Assembly: GCA_037976565.1 (NCBI GenBank)
Contig: CP137685.1
Location: 23,825,195-23,889,194 of the forward strand
Origin: Mesocentrotus franciscanus
Lineage: Eukaryota; Echinodermata; Echinoidea; Camarodonta; Strongylocentrotidae
Reading direction: 5' to 3'
Length of the DNA: 64,000 bases
Part shown: positions 13,791 to 25,209 of the stretch, in pieces
How the letters are laid out: every line of letters begins with the position of its first letter
How positions within the stretch are numbered: the first letter of the stretch is position 1
The notes under the pieces: generated by a model
Database searches by the model: none
Seen by the model: only the letters and a program-made list of their open reading frames with translations
Told to the model about the DNA's origin: nothing
Translations under genes and position numbers: made by a program

Positions 13791-13899
13791 TTGTCTATAA
13801 AAACAGAGCCTTCAACTTAAAGTAAAAGTGACAATGCCAAGATAAAAACTGGTTTGTTCAAAGGCGAAAAAACCTGAATTGTGTCAATATTCTTGATAA

Positions 13900-14212
13900 G
13901 ACAACTGCTCTACAAAAAAGCAGTAAAATCAGAGAAGAAGACTGGGTAAATTTTGAAGGAAAACTGACCCCCAAAAGAGAAAATTATGAATTTTGTAAAG
14001 TATAAGTATGGGCACTGCAGATTGGCTGAATTAGTGATGCCAATGTGACATACATGTAGTTCTCCAACTTTCCCATTTGTTTCAACACACAAAGTGACTA
14101 TAATGTCAACCTTTTTTTAAATGAAAGACTCAGTAGGGTCTTTTATTTTTAGAGGAAAAATATGCCATCCACAATGTATTTTGAGTAGTGCCCTAAGAGA
14201 GAAGGCATCGTT
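13900..14212 (+). repeat. Dispersed repeat, pair with 9670-10020
   Basis: Same order of shared blocks as the copy near 9.7 kb, moderately diverged. Confidence 0.75.
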
Positions 14213-14998
14213 TGACTCCTTTTTTTAAAATCAATATTGGTCATTCTACTCACTTTTCTTACAAATTATCCTTTGATACGTGCTACATGTGAGACAAAAT
14301 GATAAATGAGTTGCCTCTAATCTACTTCTATGACCATTTTGAAATGTTAAACTTTAGGAATCCTTCAGATATGACACGAAAAAAACCGCAGCGTTGTTTT
14401 AAAATGATGACATAAAGTGTAATACGCCTCATATTGAATCTGAATCTACACAGATTTCAGTAAATACCCACAAGTCATTTGCCATTCATTTTACACATTA
14501 ACAATAATGTGGTTGTTTTTCCCGGCAGTTTTCCATGCCACGTCTGAACAAGCCTTTAATGTGCCATCATCAATGAACTCCATTCCCACATTGAGGGGAT
14601 CATATAGAAACCATAGCTTCACACCTCAGCCTGGTATAAATCCAATTTGTATGCTGCGTTACTTCTCTTGAACCTGTTGAAATTTACACTAGGCTCCTAA
14701 GCCATGTTAGCAGCATGCAGCTGAATTCCCAGGAGTTTGAATCAGGAATAGAGAGAGATCTATAGCTCCTGAGAAGAGAGAGATAAAGGGTGTTCTGGGC
14801 CGGTACTGAATCCAATGCTTACATTATGTCAGATGATATGAGTATTTTACTCAGCTTTAGGCTTCGGTAAATACTACAAGGTTCTATGAGTGATGACTCA
14901 TTTAAATAAAACAATAACTATGACCTGAATTCACAAAAGAGTTTTAAATGCAAACAATGTTCTAAACCATGTTCTAAACCATTCCCCATGGACTAGGC
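14213..14998. other. Non-coding stretch
   Basis: No gene or repeat recognised. Confidence 0.5.
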
Positions 14999-15269
14999 AG
15001 TACAAAGGGAAGGTTGTGTTCTGGGAAAGGTGACAAATAATTTGTGAGCTTTTTTCATTCTTTTTTTGTTATTGTGGAATAGTATCAAGAGGAAGAGTAT
15101 CCAGGGGGGAAAAAATGTCCACTGAAAAGGATTGCTCTTCAAATGCCCTCATTATCGAAAGATGTCAAGTAAAGGTTATAGGTTGTGGACCACAACTTTC
15201 ATGCCACATGATTGTGTAGTCCCATGTTAACATTTCTGTGTACAGTGAATGTGACTCTTAGCAAGACTG
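14999..15269 (+). repeat. Partial copy of the MITE at 40211-40603
   Basis: Shares TTCTGGGAAAGGTGA, CCACTGAAAAGGAT-GCTCTTC and GACTCTTAGCAAGACTG in the same order. Confidence 0.78.
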
Positions 15270-17718
15270 CACACTACCAGTACACTAGACCGAGGTTTGA
15301 ACAACAGTTTTAAGATAAACGTCCATGAAAACCTGCCTATAAAGTGATTTTGTGAACAATGAGTTATCTAGCCTACTGTATGTTGGACTTTGAATTTTCA
15401 GTGCAGTGTAGATAGCATTCTAACAAACTTTGCAATTTCATATCCGGATTGAAACTAGCAGAAAAGTGATTGATGTAGTGCTGGCCCATTTCTAAACTGA
15501 AAGTTGACAAAATTTCCTACTGGTATTCGTTTAAAATTGGCTCATTCTCAGAATAAATGATTTCATCATGGTTCATCATGGACTACTTCAGGAAATGAAT
15601 ATTATTTTTGGGGTATTGATGAAATAATGATTTTTTTTAAAGAATCAATGGCCTTGGAATGTCAAATCCAATCAAACTCAATACCTTTTTGGCAAAAGTT
15701 GTACGTCGATCAATTCAGGGTGAGGATGCGTAATAGTAGGATGGTACATAAAATCAAGCACAACTGCACAAACTCAATCAGAATTATCCTTATAAAAAGG
15801 TCAAGTACCAATATTGATCCTGATTTTCTAATTTATGAGACACCTTGTACTATCATCCGCTAAAGAAAGAACATGGCCAAAAAAACATGTATATGTTTTC
15901 CGAAGGAAGTACTCTATCTTTAGAAAAGGATGAAACATTTGTTTATGTTTCAAGCTCTAGTTCACCTGGATACACGTGCTTCCTTCCAGTTTAGTCTCTG
16001 GCGAGACATGAGAATATTATGAACAGTGTATTTAGAATACATACACATGTAGCTACTGAAGACGTCAATCGAATAGATACTGCACTACTTCTGTCTTATA
16101 AACTTTATACTGGCATATTGGCATCTCAGGTTACTTTGCAATGAAAAACAGGAGGAGTATTCATTGTCAAAATCATGAAGTTAGAAATGACTTAATGTAC
16201 TTTTACTTTGATTTAGAGACTGATTTTCTAGCTTTTTATGGAAATTTTAAAAAGCAAATCAAAAATATTTTCAGGTGTTGAAACCGTTAAAACCGAGCTA
16301 TGGAGCATGCGCAGTTTGTCACAGTGATTCTCTAAAAGCACGTGCATTATAACATTTTCCTGCTGTTCTTGTTTTCACAGCGAGCATATCAGCGTACGCA
16401 CCGGTACTTTGCCCCGATCGATGAGTTGTCATGCACAGCACTGCTTGCATTGCACGTAAACTGGAATTCAAATTGCATGATGGTACTAGTATCACAAATA
16501 AAGTAACTGAAGTCAAAACCTGAGTGCATCTTCACCAGGCTAATTCACAAATAGTGTGCTATTTCACACAACAAAAAACAAGTTGACTTGGGATTGTAAG
16601 CTCGAGCTTAAGCCCACAAAATATAAACCCATTTGTGTCTTCATTATGGATTAGCTTGCGCTACTTCTGATAGGGCTAGTTTTTCAGGGATCGGAGTTGG
16701 ATCAGAATTAGCAGGTTATTCTTAAATCTTGGGCTGATGGAGAAACACCTTCGGTCACTGGCTCATACCATGCCAGGGAAAAAATTAATATTTATTTTTC
16801 GAGGGCTACTTTTCAAGCTTGCCTGCATGAAAATAACACTCTAAAATTTGTTTTGCATTGAACTCTATGCAAATTTACAGGGGCTCTTTTCTTATTTTCG
16901 GGGGCTCTTTTGGGCATTTCGGGGGCGATTTCTCCCTGAGCCCCCGTGTATTTTTTTCACTGTACCACGCCAATATATAGTTCACCCTTTTTATCTTACA
17001 TTATCAAGGCCATAATGTGTGTGTGTGTGGGGGTAGGGTAACATCACATTGCTATGAAAACCAATTTCAAATTCCCATCTGTTTCCCACATTTTAATAAT
17101 GATCCTGATGACCCATTCATTACAATTTTCACAGATGGGATTCATCAATGTACAGTACATCTAAATTAATCAGCAGCACTAATATTCTCTCAATGCATCA
17201 TGTATCCGAATAAAAAATATGTACGACTTACAGTATCTAGATAAAAAAGAGATGCCAACTTTTGCCAACAATGACTTTGTACATTTGCAAAGATGTGGAA
17301 ATTTTGAATTTGTAAAAACTTGTTTCCCTTTTCAAAGTTCAGGGGTCAAATATAATACATGTATGACAAAAATATAGTCAATATGCAATGAGGTTTTTGG
17401 TTTTCTGCTCAAACATGTGCTGACAATATTTAGGACAGAATACAAAGTCAATGTGCTAAACCAAAAAATGTGGCGGATATTTGTCTTTGATACATGGATG
17501 TTAAGAAAAAATACATACAGGTGTATCATACATTGCAATGTAAACATACAGTAAAGGAGAATCAAGTGAGGGTGCATTCTTTATTACTGTTAGGTATTAC
17601 TATTATTATGATTTTGTTTGTTTTTTGTTTGAGGGGGTGTACTACTCACCTTCTTTTGTTGATTTGTTTTCCATTGTTTCATTGTTTATCTCCAGAATGA
17701 TGTCTCCTACTTGCATCT

Positions 17719-17719
<1 letters not shown>
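15270..17719. other. Non-coding stretch
   Basis: No gene recognised. A repeated GGGGGCTCTTTT motif near 16870-16945 and a (GT)n run near 17017 are the only structure I see. Confidence 0.55.
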
Positions 17720-17768
<49 letters not shown>

Positions 17769-17930
17769 AAGAGAGAGAGAAAGAGAGAGAAAGATAGAGA
17801 GATGGGGAAAGAGAGAGAAAATAAAAAGAGAGGGAGAGAGAGAAAAAGAGGGAGAGAGAGAGAGAGAGAGAGAGGGAGGGAGGGAGGTGGGGGAGGGAGG
17901 GAGGGAGGGAGACAGAGAAAAACAGAAATG
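17720..17930. repeat. (GA)n microsatellite
   Basis: About 210 bp of GA/AG-rich simple repeat. The open frame across it is a repeat translation. Confidence 0.95.
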
Positions 17931-18009
17931 AAAGTTAGTGTGGAGTCATTACTTTAATCACATGTTATTCACATGAACATATGTTAAAGATAACTCCCTG
18001 GATAACTGG

Positions 18010-18140
18010 GCAGCGTTTCACGAAACAGTCATAAGTACAAGTTCGCCGGCAACCCATTCGAATGCGTGCATTAAGTTTAGCACATGTTTCAACGGGATGT
18101 CGGTGAACTTGTACTTAGGACGGTTTCGTGAAAAAATGCC
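18010..18140. mobile_element. Foldback MITE
   Basis: CGTTTCACGAAACAGTC at the left pairs with GGACGGTTTCGTGAAA at the right, and GTACAAGTTCGCCGGCA pairs with TGTCGGTGAACTTGTAC. Confidence 0.85.
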
Positions 18141-18414
18141 AAGCTCTCTTTCACAATGAAAAGCTAAAACTGGTCATCATCAGATCTTCTTTTTCTTTTT
18201 TCCTTTCGTACAGGGTCACCCCTTTTAAATAAAACTCTAAATATACTGTATGTACATGGACTTGCAGGAATGCCCTATTCCAGGACTCGACATTACCAGA
18301 CGCCTGGGACACATGGGCACCCAACATCTAGGTCTGGAGTCTCCGGCGGGACCCCCCAAATTTCAGAATTTCTCCATAGGGCTCAATGCATATATACACT
18401 AAAATTTTAGTCAT

Positions 18415-18560
18415 GGCCATGTTTCATAAAACTTAATATCAATAACAAGTTACAAGCTACTGTTATAAGCTACTGAAATCATGGCATCTGATTGGCTGAG
18501 AGCAAATTTGTCATAGAAATTTAGCATTTTTTATAGATAACAAGTTTTATGAAACGGGCC
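18415..18560. mobile_element. Short MITE, family of 5778-5927
   Basis: GTTTCATAAAACTT and TAACAAGTTTTATGAAACGG end the unit; internal GATTGGCTGAG-GCAAATTTGTCATAG matches the 5.8-kb copy in reverse. Confidence 0.85.
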
Positions 18561-20716
18561 CCTGGACCTCCAACAAAAACAAATCGAGACCAAATTGATT
18601 TAAATGTACACACAACTGTAATGTTCAATTTTCACTTGACCCTTTGACTACTTAATTTTCAAACATATTTTATGACTATTATTTCCTGAATAATTTTGAT
18701 TGAGAGAGAATATCAACCTGCTGCTGTTTTTCAAACCTGTACAATCAAAATTCAAACCTGTTGCTTTTACATTTTTAAACCCCCTGTGGACCACGCTGAC
18801 AAATGGGACTTTCGAGACATACACACTGTATTCTATAAAACAGCTTGTGGCGTTTATCAGTCACTTCACATCTGTGACGACAACTATTATCCTGCTGTTT
18901 ATCAGACTAAAACCAAGGAAATCTGACAATTCAAATATTGGGGATTGATAATACATGGGCATACATGTACACTGTACGTGTATGTTTAGCCCAAATAATG
19001 AACACGTGTAAGTCTTTCTTGTACTTTGGACTCAGTACAGGCCATGTATCAAGGCTGAATACAGCTTGTATTGCAATACTGCCCTTGACCACACATTTTA
19101 AATACATTTCTTCCTCTGAAAAAAATAAAATTGGTAGAAGGAGAGCCACAACTTCCTTCCTGGATATAAGTTTTATATGACAGCCACTAAACAGTTAAAT
19201 ACAAGCAGATTCTACTTCTGTAGTGAAGAAGGGGGTGGTACTTAACAAAACAGAACTTGATTATATGTGTTCAGTATAAAAAATTGAATCACCTTATGGG
19301 CAAATTAAGCTTCTTGAAATACACCTCTGAAATGTCAGAAATGGTTGAATTTTGTGATTTAAAAGTTTCTTTTGCAGACTTGCGCCATGAAACTCCATGA
19401 AACTTGGCAAGTGCTTAAAACATATCCTTCAGATATCGCATGTCAAATGTTATAGTCATAGGTTCTGAAACTTCTTTGTAGGAAGTGAAAATCCAGAAAA
19501 ATGAATCTGTAGCATGCTATATATATATTGCCTCATAGAGAGCTATTCTCAAATCAAGAGATATAACGGTCCAATTAATTTGAGTTATGTACAAATATTC
19601 TTTGAGTCCAGGAAATAAATATCTGGAATTAAACATTCAAAATTTATTACATGTAGTTAAAAGCCACTTTCCATTTTTTTTCCATTTGGTGGGAGGTTCC
19701 TAATAATAGACCTTTTCAATATACCACTGGATTCATGGAACTTCAGGTTTTTTAGGTCTGCAAAAGGGAGTAACCATCTTTAAGGTTCGGCATGGTTGAT
19801 TTTCAGCTGGCCAAGAAACAGAACCAACAGTATATCAATGCCTCCTGGTGCTTTTGTCCAAGTGCAGAGTTTCCCTCTACCCTTCCTTTTGTCCTACGGC
19901 CTTACCATCTAGCCCCTTACAGGTACCCTACATGGCATGCACAACATTACTCATACATGTATCTTGAATCATGAATCTGCCTAAGCACTAATTTTTATTT
20001 ATTTCCTTTTTTACCATTGATTGATATTTCTCGTGATGTCACAGAAATTTAAATATCAATTATATCGACTACCGGTATCTAAACAGTTTGTGAAGAATTT
20101 GCATTCATGCTAAAAATTTATACTTTGCTCATATCTTATATGTATTTCATAATGAAGAAACTTAAACATTTTGAAAATCTGTGAGTTACTCACAGAATTA
20201 GAAAAGCCAACACTTTCTACATGACATTAATATTGCACTGGTTTATGATTTGAGCTAATTTTTATGCTGTTGTCTCAACAAGTGTTAAAAGTGTAAGAAG
20301 GTGCTCGCAGGGAATGTGCTAAATTCAGCGAGCTCCGTACATTCGCCTTAGTATACACTCAACTAATTGTTATTATAAATCGTAAAGTCAGCATCAAATT
20401 GACAATGCAAAATCAGGTAGTTTTTGTGTACACCGCACGTATTTGCGTTTGTGGCAGAACCAACATCGTGAACTCTTGTTAGAGGTCAGCATTTTTGTAA
20501 TGTAATTCACATGTTAGCTCATTATCATCAGGAACACTGACTTGGAAAGTAAGCAAAGAGCTATCCCTCTGGTAACAAATTTCCACATTTTTGACCGATT
20601 TCAAAGTGTTTTGTACGAGGAGAAAGAAGAGTCCGCTAGTAATCTCCGAAGCCAGTATGCAACGTCCGTCGGGTGCGGGAAGTGGCGTTTCGAACACATT
20701 TTAGGTTTTGTTTACC
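18561..20716. other. Non-coding stretch
   Basis: No gene or clear repeat found on either strand. Confidence 0.5.
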
Positions 20717-21457
20717 GGCGCTAGTGCAGTTCCGTATCCATTTTTTTAGCAGTTTCATATCCAATCTTAGCAAAGGAATTTTAGCCTAATTTTTTACTAA
20801 TATTAATCATAATCATATATTGCATTTTCCACCTGAATTTGGATCACATCCGACATCGGGAATCCTCCGTTTAGGGCTTCGATGTCCACGTCGTCGCTCA
20901 ATACCGTCTCTACGCTTTCGCTTTGCACCTCAAACTGAAGCTATCAGTCAAAATTTATGGTATCGTGCATGCGCGCAACAAAAAGCTAAAAATCTTCGTT
21001 CACACGCAGTGATATAACTTATAATTTATAATTTATAATTGAGGACAAATTTGAGTTTTATCGAACCCCGGGATCGCCGCCCCTGAACACCACCACCATC
21101 ATCAACAACAACAAAAACAAGACAATAATGATAATATTTGGCATATAAATTATAAGTTATATCACTGCGTGTGAACGAAGATTTTTAGCTTTTTGTTGCG
21201 CGCATGCATGCACGATACCATAAATTTTGACTGATAGCTTCAGTTTGAGGTGCAGAGCGAAAGCGTAGAGACGGTATTGAGCGACGACGTGGACATCGAA
21301 GCCCGGAGGATTCCCGATGTCGGATGTGATCCAAATTCAGGTGGAAAATGCAATATATGATTTATGATTAATATTAGTAAAAAATTAGGCTAAAATTCCT
21401 TTGCTAAGATTGGATATGAAACTGCTAAAAAAATGGATACGGAACTGCACTAGCGCC
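20717..21457. repeat. Large inverted repeat, two 314-bp arms with 113-bp spacer
   Basis: Arm 20717-21030 and arm 21144-21457 are near-identical reverse complements, both starting or ending GGCGCTAGTGCAGTTCCGTA and meeting at the motif around ACTTATAATTTATA. Differences are few (a 5-bp deletion after GAAGCCC in the right arm and small changes around the GCATGC run), so the duplication is recent. A transcript across it would form a long hairpin. Confidence 0.92.
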
Positions 21458-21629
21458 TGTTTACCTGCCTCTTCATGCAGGTTTGGGGAAGGTTGACAAA
21501 AGTCAGTTTTTATTAAAGAATTTCCCCACAACAGACAGTAGGCCTACTCTAGAACTAGAACTATAGAAGCATGGAAGAAAATTGGCGCCAGTGTACTCTC
21601 GCACGCGCACCGCTCCCGGGTAGGGCGTG

Positions 21630-21922
21630 CGGCGCTAGTGTACTTTCGTATCCATTTCTTTAGCAGTTTCATATCCATTCTTAGCAAAAGAATTTTAGCC
21701 CAATTTTTTACTAATTTTAATCATAATCATATATCGCATTTTCCTCCTGAATTTGGATCACATCCGACATCGGGAATCCTCCGTTTAGGGCTTCGATGTC
21801 GACGTCGTCGCTCAGTGCCGTCTCTACGCTATAGCTCTGCACCTCAAACTGAAGCCATCTGTCAAAAATTATGCAAACTTCTTGTATGGTTTATGGTATT
21901 ACGCGCATGCACGATAACATAA
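21630..21922. repeat. Third copy of the inverted-repeat unit
   Basis: This copy runs in the same orientation as the left arm (20717-21030) and is clearly more diverged. It starts GGCGCTAGTGTACTTTCGTA. The minus strand keeps an open frame through 21858-21717 (see separate entry). Confidence 0.9.
21717..21858 (-). CDS. Possible terminal exon, uncharacterised acidic tail
   Basis: After an acceptor-like TTTTTGACAG, 46 codons are open to TAA: WLQFEVQSYSVETALSDDVD, then IEALNGGFPMSDVIQIQ and a tail ending YDYD. The same frame is open in the left arm copy (20810-20950, with one stop just before LQFEV) with mostly conservative changes, while the inverted arm is broken by a 5-bp deletion. It could be a last exon of the PDZ gene upstream or part of a mobile element. 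I recognise no domain. Confidence 0.3.
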
Positions 21923-22029
21923 ACTCTGCTCGTCTTCCTTCTTCTTCTTCTTCTTCGCTATAAGTACAGGCCACCGTCGGGTGTATTCTCATACTGATGT
22001 AGTGCTGTGCATGTGTATATATAGTGACT

Positions 22030-23930
22030 CAGTAAAAGGCCTACAAAGATCTATGTGCAGCTAAAAAGACATCCGTAGCTTAACGGAGCTGGATCTTGAG
22101 TACCTCTCTCTAAAGCTTGGCAGAGAGGTGCAGGTGACGGCGACCTGAGGTAGTGAGTTCCAGAGCCTGGTGGCATCAGGAAAGAAACTCCTTTGCAGTA
22201 CTTGTGTCCGGGCATATGGCACTTGGAGTTTCTGGTCATGGCCTCTTTGCGAAGCAGGTAGGGATGGAGTCAGAGCTGCCAGGGGGATGGAAATCAGTGA
22301 ATTCTTGATGCAGAACATCATTGTTACCTTCGCCTGGGCTCGCCTTTCTTGCAGAGATGGCCATTGTAGTTGGTCAAGCATGGCTGTGACACTGCTTGTT
22401 CTGTGATGGTCATTGCAGACAAAGCGTGCATATCTCCTTTGGATCATCTCTAATTTCCTGATGTTGGCTTGGGTGAAGGGATCCCAGATGATGCTTCCGT
22501 ATTCCATGACTGGTCTAAGTAAGGTTAGGTAGCAGAGCACTTTGACTTTCCGTGGGCATGATCTGATGTTCCTCTGGAGAAAGGCTCGGTGGAATTAGCC
22601 TTTTTTGTTACTTGGTTGATGTGGTAATTCCAACTAAGCTTCTTGTGGAGATGTATTCCAAGATATTTTGCTGTGTCTGCATTCTCCAGAGTGTGTCCAT
22701 GAATGATGTATGGCTTGACGATGGGCTTACGTTTGTTGGACACATGGAGGACCTGGCATTTCTTCGGGTTGAACTCCATCAGCCAGTCGGCTTCCCATCG
22801 CTCCAGTGAGTTGATGTCTTCCTGGAGTTGCGCACTGTCAGCTTCTGATCCAATGTTGCGATAGACTAGGCAGTCGTCTGCAAAGAGTCTGACGGTGGTG
22901 TCACAAGACAGGTACTCTGGCAGGTCATTGATATACAGCAGAAATAACATTGGGCCGACGACGCTACCCTGCGGAACTCCAGATGACACTTGGCACTTGG
23001 TAGAGACGGTTCCTTCAAGGACTACTTGCTGCGTACGATCATGAAGAAAGTCTGCTAACCATGCATGTGTAGAGTTTCGTATGCCATAGTAATCAAGCTT
23101 ATGAAGAAGCCTTCCATGTGGCACCTTGTCAAAGGCTTTGGCAAAATCTAGGAGAATGACATCAAACTGTTCCCTGTTGTCTATACCCTTGGCAAGATCT
23201 TGGATGGCAAGAGTAAGTTGCGAGACACAAGATCGCTTTTCCGAATCCATGTTGTGCGTCAGTGAGTATGTCATGATCTTCGACATGGTCCATGATGCTA
23301 CTGTGAACTATGTGCTCCAGGACTTTACATGCTACCGATGTTAGCGAGATTGGCCTGTAGTTTTCTGGTTTGCACCGTTCACCCTTCTTGAAGACAGGAG
23401 CAACATTTGCGTTCTTCCAATCATCTGGGACCTCTCCTTGATCAAGGGATGCTTGAAAAAGGACTGTCAGCACAGGTGTGAGCTCAGGGCTAAACTCCTC
23501 AAAAGCCTTGAAGGAAGTTCATCAGGTCCAGTTGCTTTGTGGATCTGTAGCTCAGACAGGATCTTCAGCACACCAGCTGGATGGATAGTGATAGCTTCCA
23601 TAGATGGATAGGAGATCTACCCATGTCCTTGATGTTGGTCATGTCTTCATTTCTGGTGAACACAGACGAGAACTGACTGTTCAGGATGTTTGATTTGGAC
23701 ACACTATCTGAATATGTAAGGCCATCAGAAGATTTCAGTGAGGCTACACCTGATGAGTCACATCGTTTGCTGTTGATGAAGCTCCAGAACCGTTTTGGAT
23801 TGGTGGTTGAGTCTGGGCTGACGATATCTTCAACATATTTGTGATATGCATTTCTACAGGCTTTCCTTGTCTGTTTCTTTACGTTCAAGTATTTTTCATA
23901 GTCCTCAGAACTGGAGTCTGGACATCGCTA
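22030..23930 (-). mobile_element. Degenerate CR1/Jockey-like LINE, 5'-truncated, frameshifted
   Basis: Reverse transcriptase fragments occur in several minus-strand frames: ~23474-23162 (NYRPISLTS, LTDAQHGF), 23286-22540 (AFDKVPHGRLLHKLDYYGI, SGVPQGSVVGPMLF, RLFADDCLVY, KYLGIHLHKKLSW) and 22540-22061 (LLRPVMEYGSIIWDP plus the C-terminal region ending before residue stops). The catalytic box is FADD. Frameshifts near 23.5, 23.2 and 22.55 kb and the missing endonuclease part show a dead copy. It lies in the same orientation as the PDZ exon upstream, possibly inside its first intron. Exact ends are approximate. Confidence 0.9.
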
Positions 23931-24314
23931 GCGCTAGTGCTTTCTATTTATTCTAGCGATGTCTAGATTAACCATTCTGAGACAATGCCTATCACTATCA
24001 GGCTATCTTGCATTTTCAGGTCTTCGTAGGGTAACATTTAAGTATAGACTATAGAGTAGATTCTAATCTAAACTTGATTTATCGTGTCCTTAATGTTTCA
24101 CGGCTGTTGCAAAACACTGTCTGTATACGGCCCAATACGCCCACGTACGCGGTAACTTACGGGCTACATGTATGCTACGGTACGGCTACGTACCCTATAG
24201 GCTATAGTCTATACCGGCGGTACAAATACGATGATGCTACAGTTTCATTCATCCATGTACCAACGCTATATACAGCACATGAGATCATGTCCGGGCATTG
24301 CGATTCATACTTAC

Positions 24315-24548
24315 TCCTTCGCATTCTGAAGCAGGAGAGTCGCTTAAAATGTCACATATAACCGGGGGGAATCCAGTACCCCTACCTCCCATCAAGGAGA
24401 AGCCAAATCCACCTGACAGGGCCCGCTGGAGGTGCAGAATTTTCGGTAACCCTCCGCTGCCTCCTCCTCCTTCCATATCCATCGCGAAATAGCCCGAGGT
24501 TGATAATTCGCTGGTGCAACCGGAGATTGCACTAATCGACGATGTCAC
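24315..24548 (-). CDS. First coding exon of a PDZ-domain protein (partial)
   Basis: Seventy-eight codons from ATG to a consensus donor (GGA|GTAAGT), phase 0. Residues 1-33 are Ser/Gly-rich; residues 34-78 begin a PDZ domain, with LPKILHLQRA as strand 1, GGFGF at 46-50 as the carboxylate-binding loop and PPVICDILSDSPASECEG leading toward the missing GD...NG half. PDZ domains bind C-terminal peptides of membrane or signalling proteins. An alternative start is Met23 (MDMEGGGG). The rest of the domain must be in exons at lower coordinates; I could not identify them. The specific family is not recognised. Confidence 0.75.
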
Positions 24549-24937
24549 CCGCCAAGAGAAGGTGGTGCAGCGAAATCGTAGCTGTGTTTACATTGTGATA
24601 TTTGGCAGCATTTTTTCAGATAAGAATTGTTGATCATTTGTAATCGCATTGTTTCCAATGAGTGATAGGAATACGACAATCAATCAATGGGTAGAAATAA
24701 AGGGGTTTCATTGATCATGTCATGAATTGACAATCACTAGATATCAAGGACATTATAGGCCATACGAACTTATTCAATCATAATCATATCACTTTATCAG
24801 TTTTCAGGGGAAAGGGCATGCCATAGAAGCAACATGAATATGAGATCATGACTCAAGTTGGCATCAATTCAGAAAAAGACCTATCGCGATAACAATGCAC
24901 GTCATATTTTTCATGTAAGAGTGGCGGGGGGCTTTTT

Positions 24938-25209
24938 TAATGGCCCATCAGGTAGATTTCCCAATGAAGAATCCATAAGTCCATAAAGTGGGCGTGGCAC
25001 TTTAATAGCATACGCGCCAGTGTTGTGTCAATTCTTTAAAAACTCAATGGGCCTCTCAAAATAATTTAGTAATCCCCTGTTCTTTCAGTTTCACTCAAGT
25101 AATTTATTGCTAAAACAATTATTTTTATTTATATATGCTTTTTTGTGTAAATATGACACGTGATGAAAGATCCATTAATAGTGATAGTAACAAATCTGGA
25201 TTTATACAG
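24938..25209 (-). repeat. Inverted copy of the 455-745 middle segment
   Basis: Matches ATGGCCCATCAGGTAGATTT, AAAGTGGGCGTGGCAC and TGGATTTATA in reverse order relative to 455-745. Confidence 0.85.

Noticed and set aside
17625..17957. Arg/Glu-rich frame
   Set aside because: Translation of a (GA)n repeat.
22061..23286. Active LINE
   Set aside because: Several frameshifts and no endonuclease part.
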